DNA of 20,044 nt, taken from the NCBI GenBank assembly GCA_031424095.1, contig JANPGU010000041.1, forward strand, positions 1-20,044, read 5' to 3'. A program made the translations under genes and the position numbers. The stretch comes from ZC4RG30 sp031424095 (GTDB lineage: Bacteria; Pseudomonadota; Gammaproteobacteria; Steroidobacterales; Steroidobacteraceae). A model generated the notes under the pieces. It saw only the letters and a program-made list of their open reading frames with translations, had not been told where the DNA came from and searched no databases. Positions 1 to 7,819 of the stretch are shown here, piece after piece. How positions within the stretch are numbered: position 1 is the first letter of the stretch; each line of letters opens with the position of its first letter.

Positions 1-375
1 GGCCTCGCCCTGCTGTGGGCCCTGTTCGCGCGCACCTACCGGATGACGCAGTGGCTGAGGGCGCTCGGCATCACGATCCTGACCATCGACGCCGGTTTCT
101 GGTTCATCTCCACAGGGCTGCAGTGGTATGTGGGCGCCTCCGCCATGCTGCACGGCGTATTCGCCTGCGGCTGCATCGCGCTGATCCGTCAGCGTGATCC
201 GGTGGGCATCATTGCGGGCGTCATCTTCGTCGCCAAACTGGCATGGGAGCAGTGGCACGGGCCACTGCCTTTCGAGACCGAGCATCCGGTGGTCACGGCG
301 TCGCATGCCTACGGCGCAGCCGGAGGTGCAATGGCCGGCCTGCTGCTGCGGCACCGGGGCGAGCAGTTATACTGA
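1..375 (+). CDS. Rhombosortase-like rhomboid-family intramembrane serine protease, 3' part (5' end outside window)
   Basis: The reading frame is open from the first base, so the N-terminus is missing; about 124 codons remain. Rhombosortases are rhomboid-type proteases that process proteins carrying a C-terminal GlyGly-CTERM anchor in the inner membrane. The fragment shows a hydrophobic segment ending in GASAMLHG. Its Ser codon at 139-141 sits where the rhomboid nucleophile lies (GxSx). Next come a second hydrophobic stretch with AKLAWEQWHGP and the segment ASHAYGAAGG, whose His codon at 304-306 is the expected second member of the Ser-His dyad. The K-x-x-WEQ stretch and the AH-x-YGA-like block are what I remember as typical of rhombosortases rather than GlpG. 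The gene stops 25 bases before fabD, on the same strand. No GlyGly-CTERM substrate is encoded in the window. A generic rhomboid protease is the alternative. Confidence 0.72.
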   Translation, partial: GLALLWALFARTYRMTQWLRALGITILTIDAGFWFISTGLQWYVGASAMLHGVFACGCIALIRQRDPVGIIAGVIFVAKLAWEQWHGPLPFETEHPVVTASHAYGAAGGAMAGLLLRHRGEQLY

Positions 376-400
376 CGCCCCTTTTTCCGGGTGGAGCTGG

Positions 401-1339
401 ATGCAACGCGTTTTCGTATTTCCCGGCCAGGGTTCCCACTCGGTGGGAATGCTTGCTGAACTGGCGGAACGGGATCCCGTCATTGCCGATACTTTCGCGG
501 CAGCGTCAGCGGTGCTGGGCTATGACCTGTGGCAGCTGGTGCAGCAGGGACCGGCAGAACTGCTCAATGAAACCGAACGCCAGCAGCCGGCCATGCTAAC
601 GGCAGGAATCGCGACCTGGCGTTACTGGCTGAAGCAGGGTGGTCGCCGGCCCGACGCGGTGTGCGGGCACAGTCTGGGTGAATACTCCGCGCTGGTCGCG
701 GCCGGCGCGCTCGAGTTCGCCGCTGCCGTTGATCTCGTGCGCCAGCGCGCACAGCGCATGCAGGAAGCCGTACCGGCGGGTGTTGGCGCCATCGCAGCCG
801 TGCTGGGCCTGGAAGACGATGCCGTGGCGGCGGCATGCATGGAAGCTGCGCAGGGCGAAGTGGTCGAGCCGGTGAATTTCAATTCTCCGGGGCAGGCCGT
901 CATCGCAGGGCATGCGGCGGCAGTGCAGCGCGCGCTCGCAGCCTGCAAGAGCCGGGGCGCCAAGCGTGCCGTACTGCTGCCAATGAGTGTGCCTGCGCAT
1001 AGTTCACTGATGCAGCCGGCGGCCGAGCGCTTTGCAGCGGTGGTGGCGACTGCTGCTCTGAAGGTGCCGCAGATTGCCTTCTGGAGTCCGGTCGATTGTC
1101 TGCAGCAGGAAGATCCCGCAGCGATCCGCCGCCTGCTGACCAGGCAGCTTGCTAGCCCGGTGCGCTGGACCGACCTGATCCGTACGCTAGCCCTGGCCGG
1201 TGCCACGACCTTTGTGGAATGCGGTCCCGGCAAGGTGCTGACCGGCCTGAATCGCCGCATAGAGAAGCGTCCGGAGATCCAGTGCCTCGCGCTGCAGGAC
1301 AGCGCAACCGTGCAGGCCGCGCTCGCGCAACTGAATTGA
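401..1339 (+). CDS. fabD: Malonyl-CoA:ACP transacylase
   Basis: Transfers malonyl from CoA to acyl carrier protein in the cytoplasm, supplying the extender unit for type II fatty-acid synthesis. The 312-residue length is usual for FabD. Visible motifs are GQGSHSVGM near the N-terminus, the nucleophile elbow GHSLGEYSAL with Ser91, the catalytic His200 in VPAHSSLM, and ECGPGKVLTGL near the C-terminus. The frame stays open upstream, but the ATG at 401 gives the canonical MQRVFVFPGQGS start and has a GGAG ribosome-binding site about 5 bases upstream. It is followed by fabG after 17 bases. Upstream lies a rhombosortase-like gene instead of the fabH that commonly precedes fabD. Confidence 0.97.
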   Translation: MQRVFVFPGQGSHSVGMLAELAERDPVIADTFAAASAVLGYDLWQLVQQGPAELLNETERQQPAMLTAGIATWRYWLKQGGRRPDAVCGHSLGEYSALVAAGALEFAAAVDLVRQRAQRMQEAVPAGVGAIAAVLGLEDDAVAAACMEAAQGEVVEPVNFNSPGQAVIAGHAAAVQRALAACKSRGAKRAVLLPMSVPAHSSLMQPAAERFAAVVATAALKVPQIAFWSPVDCLQQEDPAAIRRLLTRQLASPVRWTDLIRTLALAGATTFVECGPGKVLTGLNRRIEKRPEIQCLALQDSATVQAALAQLN

Positions 1340-1356
1340 TCAAGCAGGATCTGACG

Positions 1357-2100
1357 ATGACCAATGATCTCAAAGACGACACGGCTCTGGTAACCGGCGC
1401 CTCACGCGGCATCGGCCGTGCGATTGCGCTGCGTCTTGCCGCAGGCGGCGCCAGGGTAATCGGCACGGCCACCACACCCGAAGGCGCCGCGCAGATCACT
1501 GCCGCCCTGGCTGCGCAGGGTGGTCGTGGCGAAGTGCTGAATGTCAACACGCCAGGCTCGCTCGAAGCGCTGATCGCCACGCTGGATTCTGCCTCCGAAA
1601 TGCCCAGCATCCTGGTCAACAACGCCGCCATCACCCGCGACACACTGCTGCTGCGCATGAAGGACGACGACTGGAACCTGGTCATCGATACCAATCTGTC
1701 TGCCAATTTCCGGATCTCCAAGGTCTGCGTGAAACGCATGATGAAAGAGCGTCGCGGCCGCATCATCAACATCGCTTCGGTGGTGGGCCTGATGGGTAAC
1801 GCCGGGCAGGTGAATTACGCCGCCGCCAAGGCGGGCGTGATCGGTCTGACCAAGTCGATGGCCCGGGAGTTGGCTTCGCGCAACATCACCGTCAACGCGG
1901 TGGCGCCCGGATTCATCGACACCGATATGACCAAGAACCTGCCTGAGGAGCAGAAGTCGGCCCTGCTGCAGCAGATTCCGGCGGGTCGCCTGGGCAGCCC
2001 GGAAGACATCGCAGAGGCGGTTGCCTTCCTCGCTTCGCCTGCCGCAAGCTACATCACCGGTCAGACACTGAGCGTCAACGGCGGCATGCTGATGCCCTGA
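1357..2100 (+). CDS. fabG: 3-oxoacyl-[ACP] reductase
   Basis: NADPH-dependent reductase that converts 3-oxoacyl-ACP to (3R)-3-hydroxyacyl-ACP in each elongation cycle. The 247-residue product is a classical short-chain dehydrogenase. It has the cofactor-binding TGASRGIG at residues 13-20, NNAA in place of the commoner NNAG, catalytic Ser141, and Tyr154 with Lys158 in the YxxxK motif, then the NAVAPGFIDTDM segment and a C-terminal TGQTLSVNGGMLMP. The start at 1357 gives the normal N-terminus and follows an AGGA site. It lies between fabD and acpP, as in many gammaproteobacteria. Confidence 0.97.
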   Translation: MTNDLKDDTALVTGASRGIGRAIALRLAAGGARVIGTATTPEGAAQITAALAAQGGRGEVLNVNTPGSLEALIATLDSASEMPSILVNNAAITRDTLLLRMKDDDWNLVIDTNLSANFRISKVCVKRMMKERRGRIINIASVVGLMGNAGQVNYAAAKAGVIGLTKSMARELASRNITVNAVAPGFIDTDMTKNLPEEQKSALLQQIPAGRLGSPEDIAEAVAFLASPAASYITGQTLSVNGGMLMP

Positions 2101-2180
2101 GCGCCGCTTCGATTTCTGGTCTTTGCCACAAATGTTCAAATAAAACAACAGGTTGCGGTTCGATAGAATCCGGGATTTCT

Positions 2181-2210
2181 GTGGCATAGCGCGAGGGCTT
2201 CCCCTACAAT
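2181..2210 (+). promoter_or_regulatory. Candidate sigma70 promoter for acpP
   Basis: The 175-base gap between fabG and acpP contains GTGGCA (2181-2186, four of six matches to the -35 consensus) and TACAAT (2205-2210, five of six matches to the -10), 18 bases apart. Transcription would start near 2217, leaving a leader of about 60 bases before the acpP ATG. Separate strong transcription of acpP is well known in other bacteria, which fits, but this call rests on motif matching by eye. Confidence 0.42.
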
Positions 2211-2275
2211 ACGCGCCCCACGCGCCCCCCGATAACGGAGGGCAAACGGTCAATAAATCAGAGGATTAAATACAG

Positions 2276-2518
2276 ATGAGCAGCGTCGAAAGCCAAGTCA
2301 AAGCCATCGTTGCCGAGCAGCTGGGTGTCAAGGCCGAGCAGGTAACGAACGACGCGTCATTCGTCGATGACCTCGGCGCTGACTCGCTGGATACCGTTGA
2401 ACTGGTCATGGCCCTGGAAGAGGAGTTCGAAATCGAGATTCCTGATGAGGAAGCCGAGAAGATCACCACCGTTCAGCAGGCGATCAACTACATCAACGAA
2501 CGGCGCGCCAAAGCCTGA
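2276..2518 (+). CDS. acpP: Acyl carrier protein
   Basis: Small acidic carrier that holds growing acyl chains on a 4'-phosphopantetheine arm. The 80-residue length and sequence are typical. The prosthetic group attaches to Ser37 in the GADSLDTVELVMALEEEF segment, which recognition by AcpS and the Fab enzymes requires. The ATG is preceded by AGAGGA about 9-10 bases upstream. The gene sits between fabG and fabF, has a plausible promoter of its own, and is followed by stem-loops that may set its expression apart from fabF. Confidence 0.98.
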   Translation: MSSVESQVKAIVAEQLGVKAEQVTNDASFVDDLGADSLDTVELVMALEEEFEIEIPDEEAEKITTVQQAINYINERRAKA

Positions 2519-2540
2519 TCGTCTGGCTCGCGGTTGTTGC

Positions 2541-2591
2541 ATGCGCGGTGAGCGATTGCCGCGCATCCGCCGGTTTCCCCGGCTTGATTTT
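2541..2591 (+). terminator. Two consecutive stem-loops between acpP and fabF (partial terminator or mRNA-stabilising element)
   Basis: The first is a perfect 8-bp inverted repeat, ATGCGCGG (2541-2548) with CCGCGCAT (2559-2566), around a 10-base loop. The second is GCCGG (2569-2573) with CCGGC (2579-2583) and a TTTCC loop, followed by TTGATTTT (2584-2591), which resembles a weak intrinsic terminator tail. They begin 22 bases after the acpP stop. A partial stop here would keep acpP transcript in excess over fabF. The pairing is seen directly; the role is inferred. Confidence 0.45.
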
Positions 2592-2611
2592 CCCCAGATA
2601 CGGAGCTGCGC

Positions 2612-3862
2612 TTGAGCAAGCGTCGAGTAGTCGTCACGGGCATGGGCATCGTTTCGCCGGTGGGCAGCACGCTTGAGAGTGCCTGGGCCGACGTCGTCAA
2701 CGGCGTCAGCGGCATTGCTCCCATCACGCGTTACGACACCACCGAGTTTCCCTGCAAATTCGGCGGGGCGGTCAAGGGCTTCGAACTCGCGAGATACCTG
2801 ACGCCCAAGGAATCCCGGCGCATCGACGAATTCATGCACTACGGCATCGCCGCAGGTGCGGACGCCATGGCCGACTCCGGGCTCGATCTGCAGAAGACCG
2901 ATCTCGATCGCGTCGGCGTGATCATGGGCTCGGGCATCGGCGGCCTCGAGCGCATCCAGGAAGAGCATAAAGCCTTCCTCGACGCCGGCAACAATCCGCG
3001 CAAGATTTCCCCGTTCTTCGTGCCTTCCACGATCATCAACATGATCTCCGGGCACCTGTCGATCCGCTTTGGTCTGCGCGGTCCGAACTTCGCGGTGGTT
3101 TCGGCGTGCACCACGTCGACCCATGCGCTGGGCATCGCCATGCGCACCATCCAGTATGGCGATGCCGACATCGTGCTGGCCGGCGGTTCCGAAATGGCCA
3201 CCACGGTCATGGGCGTTGGCGGCTTTGGTCAGGCCAAGGCGCTGTCCACGCGCAATGATTCCCCGACCGAAGCCAGTCGTCCGTGGGACCGGGACCGCGA
3301 TGGTTTCGTGCTCAGCGATGGCGGTGGTGCCGTGGTACTCGAGGAACTCGAACACGCCAAGGCCCGCGGTGCCCGCATCTATGCCGAACTCGTGGGCTAC
3401 AGCATGACTGGCGATGCGAATCACATCACCGCGCCGCCTGAAGATGGCAATGGCGCACGCCGCGCCATGCAGCTGGCGATGAAGGATGGCGGCCTCAATC
3501 CGTCCGATGTGCAGTACATCAATGCGCATGCCACCTCCACGCCGCTGGGTGACGTTGCCGAGACCGTCGCGATCAAGGGCGCATTCGGCGACGAGGCCCG
3601 CAAGGTCGCCGTCAGTGCCACCAAGTCGGTCACGGGTCATCTGCTCGGAGCGGCCGGTGTCGTCGAAGCCATCTTCGCCACGCTTTCCATCCGCGACCAG
3701 ATCGCACCGCCGACCATGAACCTGCACAACCCGGGCGAGGGTTGTGACCTGGACTACGTGCCGCTGGCGGCCCGCAGAATGCGCATCGACGCGGCGCTCT
3801 CCAACTCCTTTGGCTTCGGCGGCACCAACGGCACGCTGGCGCTGCGCCGTTTCGTGGGCTGA
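2612..3862 (+). CDS. fabF: Beta-ketoacyl-ACP synthase II
   Basis: Condenses malonyl-ACP with acyl-ACP to lengthen the chain. The 416-residue protein is the usual size. The catalytic triad is visible as Cys166 in SACTTSTHA, His306 in NAHATSTPLGD and His343 in GHLLGAAG, with the C-terminal SNSFGFGGTNGTLAL. The start is a TTG at 2612: it gives the canonical MSKRRVVVTGMG, has GGAG about 6 bases upstream, and the next in-frame ATG at 2642 would cut into the first beta strand. It is separated from acpP by stem-loops and from pabB by 19 bases. Confidence 0.97.
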   Translation: MSKRRVVVTGMGIVSPVGSTLESAWADVVNGVSGIAPITRYDTTEFPCKFGGAVKGFELARYLTPKESRRIDEFMHYGIAAGADAMADSGLDLQKTDLDRVGVIMGSGIGGLERIQEEHKAFLDAGNNPRKISPFFVPSTIINMISGHLSIRFGLRGPNFAVVSACTTSTHALGIAMRTIQYGDADIVLAGGSEMATTVMGVGGFGQAKALSTRNDSPTEASRPWDRDRDGFVLSDGGGAVVLEELEHAKARGARIYAELVGYSMTGDANHITAPPEDGNGARRAMQLAMKDGGLNPSDVQYINAHATSTPLGDVAETVAIKGAFGDEARKVAVSATKSVTGHLLGAAGVVEAIFATLSIRDQIAPPTMNLHNPGEGCDLDYVPLAARRMRIDAALSNSFGFGGTNGTLALRRFVG

Positions 3863-3881
3863 GCCCTTAAAGCCCGGCGCC

Positions 3882-5270
3882 ATGCGCGCGCCTCAACTGC
3901 ATATCGAACCCGTTGAGCTGGCGCCGCAGGCGCTGCTCGACATGGCGGCGCGCTGGCCGCAGCGTTACCCCGTGCTGCTCGACAGTGCCGCCGATGGCGC
4001 GCTGTCGCAGATGTCATTGCTCGGCGCAATGCCGCGCGGCAGCGTGTGGCTGGATGCGCGTGGCGGTGTGCACACCACAGGCAGCCTGCCGCCACTCGAC
4101 GCGCCTTCCTTTCTCTCGGCGCTGGATGCGCATTGGGTCAGGGCGGCAGCGGACGCAGCCGCCAGGCCCGACACGCTGCCTTTCGGTGGCGGCTGGTTTG
4201 TCTATCTCGGCTATGAAACGGCGCTGGAGACCGAACCATCGCTGCGTGCGCACTGGCCCGCCGCCAGCTTGGCTGACGCGCGACCCGTGGCGGTGGCGCT
4301 GCGAATTCCGGCCGCACTGCTGCGCGATGCCCATGGCAAGGGTTATCTGATCAGTGAGCCCGGCGTCAGCGCAGAGGAGCGGCAGCAGATACTGGTCGAT
4401 CTGCAGCAGACCGCGGCCGCCGTGCCGCAGGCTCCGGTGGGTCCCTCCATTGCCGTCCGCGAAGAAGATTCCGCGGCTTATCTGCAGCGCGTCGTGGCCG
4501 CACAGGAATACATCCGCGCCGGCGACATCTACCAGGCCAACCTGTCACGGCCATGGCGCGCGCTGCTCCCCGATGACTATCCAGCCGCGCAGTTGTATCG
4601 CCGCCTGCGCCTGACCAATCCGGCACCCTTCGCGGCTTTCGCCCAGTTCGGCGCACTGCGCGTGTTGTCTTCGTCGCCGGAGCGCCTGCTGCGCATTCAG
4701 GGTCGCAGGCTGGATACGCGACCCATAGCCGGCACGCATCCGCGCGGCAGGAGCGCAGCCGAAGATCAGTCGCAGGCCGACGCGCTGGTAGCCCACCCGA
4801 AGGAGCGCGCCGAGCACGTCATGCTCATCGACCTGGCACGCAACGACCTGGGTCGCGTCAGCACCGGTGGCACCGTGCGTGTGGATGAATACATGGCGGT
4901 TGAGACCTACGCGCATGTGCACCACATCGTATCCAATGTCACGGGTGAGCTGCGCGCGGGCGTCTCGCCGGTGGAGGCATTGCGCGCAGTATTCCCCGGC
5001 GGCACGATCACCGGTGTCCCGAAGGTGCGCTGCATGCAGATCATTGCAGAGCTGGAAGCTGCGCCGCGTGGACCCTACACGGGCAGCCTCGGCTATCTCA
5101 ACCACGATGGTTCCGGCGATTTCAATATCCTGATCCGCACCATCTCGCTGTATGGCCAGGAGCTGGAATTCCGCGCTGGCGCCGGGATCGTGGCCGATTC
5201 GCGGCCGGAACGCGAACTGGATGAAACCCGCGCGAAGGCACGTGGCATGTTGCTGGCGCTCGAACCATGA
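3882..5270 (+). CDS. pabB: Aminodeoxychorismate synthase component I
   Basis: Converts chorismate and ammonia to 4-amino-4-deoxychorismate, the first step toward 4-aminobenzoate and folate. The 462-residue protein has the anthranilate-synthase component I fold: an N-terminal domain with LLDS at 32-35, then a chorismate-binding domain containing GDIYQANLSR, SSSPERLL, RPIAGTHPRG (280-289), the segment from 305 to 325 with HPKERAEHVMLIDLARND, and GAGIVADSRPERE. Residue 283 is Ala in PIAGT; E. coli PabB has Lys here (PIKGT), whereas TrpE has Ala. Assignment as PabB rather than TrpE therefore leans on the overlapping pabC. The glutaminase subunit PabA is not in the window. The start at 3882 has no strong ribosome-binding site; readthrough coupling from fabF, 19 bases upstream, is possible. 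Confidence 0.88.
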   Translation: MRAPQLHIEPVELAPQALLDMAARWPQRYPVLLDSAADGALSQMSLLGAMPRGSVWLDARGGVHTTGSLPPLDAPSFLSALDAHWVRAAADAAARPDTLPFGGGWFVYLGYETALETEPSLRAHWPAASLADARPVAVALRIPAALLRDAHGKGYLISEPGVSAEERQQILVDLQQTAAAVPQAPVGPSIAVREEDSAAYLQRVVAAQEYIRAGDIYQANLSRPWRALLPDDYPAAQLYRRLRLTNPAPFAAFAQFGALRVLSSSPERLLRIQGRRLDTRPIAGTHPRGRSAAEDQSQADALVAHPKERAEHVMLIDLARNDLGRVSTGGTVRVDEYMAVETYAHVHHIVSNVTGELRAGVSPVEALRAVFPGGTITGVPKVRCMQIIAELEAAPRGPYTGSLGYLNHDGSGDFNILIRTISLYGQELEFRAGAGIVADSRPERELDETRAKARGMLLALEP

Positions 5271-6088
5271 GCGCTCCACTGGCCATGTTTGTCGATGGCA
5301 AGCCGTGCGCGGAGCGCTGGCCACTGGATCGCGGCCTGCAATATGGCGATGGCCTGTTCGAGACCATGGTGGTCCGCGAGGGTCGCATCCGTTTCGAGGC
5401 CCTGCATCGTGCGCGGCTGGCGCGCGGCTGCGAGATATTGCGCATCCATGCGGATCACACCGCTGTCTGGCAGCAGGCCCGGCAGCTCACGGCGCCGCAT
5501 CGCGAGGCGCTGCTCAAGCTGCAGCTCACGCGCGGCGATGCCACCGCGCGCGGCTATGCGCCGGCAGGAGACGAACAGGCGAGGTTGATTCTCTGCGTCT
5601 ACGCCGCACCGACACGGGCCGAGTTGCCCGCGACAGTCCGCGCCGTTGCATTGCGCAGCCGTCTCGGCGAAAACCCGGACCTGGCAGGCATCAAGCATTG
5701 CAACCGCCTGGAGCAGGTGCTGGCGCGCGCTGCGCTGCAGGGCACGGGTGCTTTCGAGGGCCTGATGGCCAGTAGCTCCGGGCAACTCATATCGGGCACC
5801 ATGAGCAATGTCTTTCTGGAACTGGACGGTGAACTGGTGACTCCAGCAATCGATCAGTGTGGCATTGCTGGTGTGCTGCGCGCCGTGGTGATCCGCGAAG
5901 CCGCGCTGGCAGGCATACGCCTGCGTGTCGCTGCGATGCCATGGTCGACGCTGGAGCATTGCAGTGGCCTCGCCCTGAGCAATGTCCGCCTCGGACTGCT
6001 GCCGGTCCATGAGCTGGATGGTCGGGTGCTCGCGCAAAGCCCGCTGCTGCGCGATCTGGCCATGCGCGTCGAGGCACTGGATGAGTAG
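5267..6088 (+). CDS. pabC: Aminodeoxychorismate lyase (PLP-dependent, fold type IV)
   Basis: Splits 4-amino-4-deoxychorismate into 4-aminobenzoate and pyruvate. The 273-residue protein shows the class IV aminotransferase pattern: LDRGLQYGDGLFETMVV near the N-terminus, the PLP-binding Lys143 in AGIKHCNRLEQVLAR, then EGLMASSSGQLISGTMSN and the GIAGVLRAVV helix. The ATG overlaps the pabB stop as ATGA (5267-5270), so the two are probably translated together. D-amino-acid or branched-chain aminotransferases share this fold, but the neighbour pabB decides the role. Confidence 0.94.
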   Translation: MSAPLAMFVDGKPCAERWPLDRGLQYGDGLFETMVVREGRIRFEALHRARLARGCEILRIHADHTAVWQQARQLTAPHREALLKLQLTRGDATARGYAPAGDEQARLILCVYAAPTRAELPATVRAVALRSRLGENPDLAGIKHCNRLEQVLARAALQGTGAFEGLMASSSGQLISGTMSNVFLELDGELVTPAIDQCGIAGVLRAVVIREAALAGIRLRVAAMPWSTLEHCSGLALSNVRLGLLPVHELDGRVLAQSPLLRDLAMRVEALDE

Positions 6089-7205
6089 GGGTCTGCTGCC
6101 GCGGGTCATCGCGATCCTGCTGCTGGCTGGCCTGCTGGGCGCGGCGGGCCTGTGGTTCAGCGCGCGTCAGGCCGCACTGAACCCCGGCCAGGCCAATGCC
6201 CTGCAACAGATCGATGTGCCGCAGGGCGCCAGCATGCGCTCGGTGTTGCGCACGCTGGAGAAGCAGGGGTTGATCCTCAACGCACGCCGGCTGGAGTGGT
6301 ACCTGCGCTGCTGCCAGCGCCACACGCCATTCGCGGGTGCCAGCATCAAGGCCGGTCGCTATCGCATTGTGCCGGGCCAGCCGCCGCTGGAAATCCTGCG
6401 GCAGATGATCGAAGGCCGGGTGGTGCTCGAGCACGTCACCATTGTCGAAGGCTGGACCTTTGCGCAGATGCGCACCCAGCTCGCCAGACAGAAAGATCTG
6501 CTGCAGACGATTGGCGATCGCAGCGACGCCCAGCTCATGGAAGAGCTCGGCGCGCCGGATCTGCTCCCGGAAGGCCGCTTTGCGCCCGAGACCTACTCGT
6601 ATGCGCCTGCATCCACCACCGACATGCAGATCCTGCGCATGGCCTTCGAAGCGCAGAAACGCAATCTGCAGGAAGCCTGGGACGCGCGGCAGATGGATCT
6701 GCCTTTCAACACGCCGGACGAGGCGCTGGCCCTGGCGTCCATTGTCGAGAAGGAAACGGGCCTTGCCAGCGAGCGCCGCCGGGTCGCCGGTGTCTACATC
6801 AACCGGCTGCGCATCGGCATGCGCCTGCAGTCGGATCCCACCGTCATCTACGGCATCCGCGATCATTACGATGGCAACATCCGCAAGCGCGACCTGAACA
6901 CGGACACGCCTTACAACACCTATACCCGCGCCGGGCTGCCCCCGACACCGATTGCGCTGCCTGGACGCGAAGCAATCGTTGCCACGCTGAATCCGGAAAA
7001 AACCGATGCGATCTTTTTCGTCGCCAGCGGCGATGGCAGTGGTGGCCACTATTTTTCCGCCACCGTCGGCGAACACAATCGCGCCGTGCAGCGCTATCTG
7101 GAACGGCTGCGGACGCGTTCGATGGAGGCAGCGGTCGAAGCGGCGACCGAGACCACCGCAGAAACCGCTTCTGCGGCAACTCCAGCCGCAGCGCTCACGC
7201 CATGA
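6081..7205 (+). CDS. mltG: Endolytic murein transglycosylase (YceG family)
   Basis: Inner-membrane lytic transglycosylase that cleaves nascent peptidoglycan strands and so sets glycan chain length. The 374-residue protein has one N-terminal membrane helix (about residues 7-26), then a periplasmic LysM-like region and the YceG catalytic domain. ASIVEKETG contains the likely catalytic Glu223, followed by RRVAGVYINRL, RLQSDPTVIYG, DTPYNTY and GLPPTPIALPG. After the last helix (about residue 345) comes an Ala/Thr/Glu-rich tail of some 30 residues that looks disordered. The ATG at 6081 overlaps pabC by 8 bases. The frame is open further upstream, but only this start gives the short cytoplasmic tip plus membrane helix. 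Confidence 0.95.
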   Translation: MSRGLLPRVIAILLLAGLLGAAGLWFSARQAALNPGQANALQQIDVPQGASMRSVLRTLEKQGLILNARRLEWYLRCCQRHTPFAGASIKAGRYRIVPGQPPLEILRQMIEGRVVLEHVTIVEGWTFAQMRTQLARQKDLLQTIGDRSDAQLMEELGAPDLLPEGRFAPETYSYAPASTTDMQILRMAFEAQKRNLQEAWDARQMDLPFNTPDEALALASIVEKETGLASERRRVAGVYINRLRIGMRLQSDPTVIYGIRDHYDGNIRKRDLNTDTPYNTYTRAGLPPTPIALPGREAIVATLNPEKTDAIFFVASGDGSGGHYFSATVGEHNRAVQRYLERLRTRSMEAAVEAATETTAETASAATPAAALTP

Positions 7206-7819
7206 CGCGTGGGCGCTTCATCACTTTCGAAGGCATTGAAGGCGCCGGCAAGTCCACGCTGCAGAAGGCGCTGGCCGATGTGCTCACCGCACGTGGCATC
7301 CGCGTGTGCGCCACGCGTGAACCTGGTGGCACGCCACTGGCGGAGGAAATCCGCCAGCTCACCCTGGCTCGGCGCAGCGATGGCATGCCGGCCACCACCG
7401 AGCTGCTGCTGATGTTTGCCGCGCGCGCCGCCCATGTGAAGCAATGCATCGAACCGGCGCTGGCGCGGGGCGAGTGGGTGCTCTGCGACCGCTTTACCGA
7501 TGCCAGTCGTGCTTATCAGGGCGCGGGCAGGGGAATCGACGCCGCCGCCATCGAGGCGCTGGCTGCCATTGCCCATCCGCAACTCGGGCCGGACCTGACC
7601 CTGCTGCTTGATCTGCCACCCGCAACCGGACTTGCCCGCGCCCGCGGTCGTGCCGACGGCGATCGCTTCGAAGACGAGACGCTGGCCTTCTTCTCCCGGG
7701 TGCGCGCGCATTACCTGCAACTTGCCGAGCGAGAACCGCAGCGCTTCCGCGTGCTGGACGCCACGCGCAATCAGGCCGAACTGCTTGCCGCAGCGCTGCC
7801 GCTGCTGGAAACGCTGTGA
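7202..7819 (+). CDS. tmk: Thymidylate kinase
   Basis: Phosphorylates dTMP to dTDP with ATP in the cytoplasm. The 205-residue product has the P-loop GIEGAGKST (11-19), the REPGGTPLAEEIR dTMP-site segment, DRF at 96-98 followed by SRAYQGAGRG, and a lid with RARGRADGDRFE, as in gammaproteobacterial Tmk. The start ATG overlaps the mltG stop as ATGA (7202-7205). The frame extends far upstream inside mltG, but that part has no kinase sequence. Confidence 0.97.
   Translation: MTRGRFITFEGIEGAGKSTLQKALADVLTARGIRVCATREPGGTPLAEEIRQLTLARRSDGMPATTELLLMFAARAAHVKQCIEPALARGEWVLCDRFTDASRAYQGAGRGIDAAAIEALAAIAHPQLGPDLTLLLDLPPATGLARARGRADGDRFEDETLAFFSRVRAHYLQLAEREPQRFRVLDATRNQAELLAAALPLLETL

Noticed and set aside
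2357..3883. Long open frame (508 codons) antisense to acpP and fabF
   Set aside because: It mirrors the GC-rich third-codon bias of fabF and has no recognisable family; fabF has every catalytic motif.
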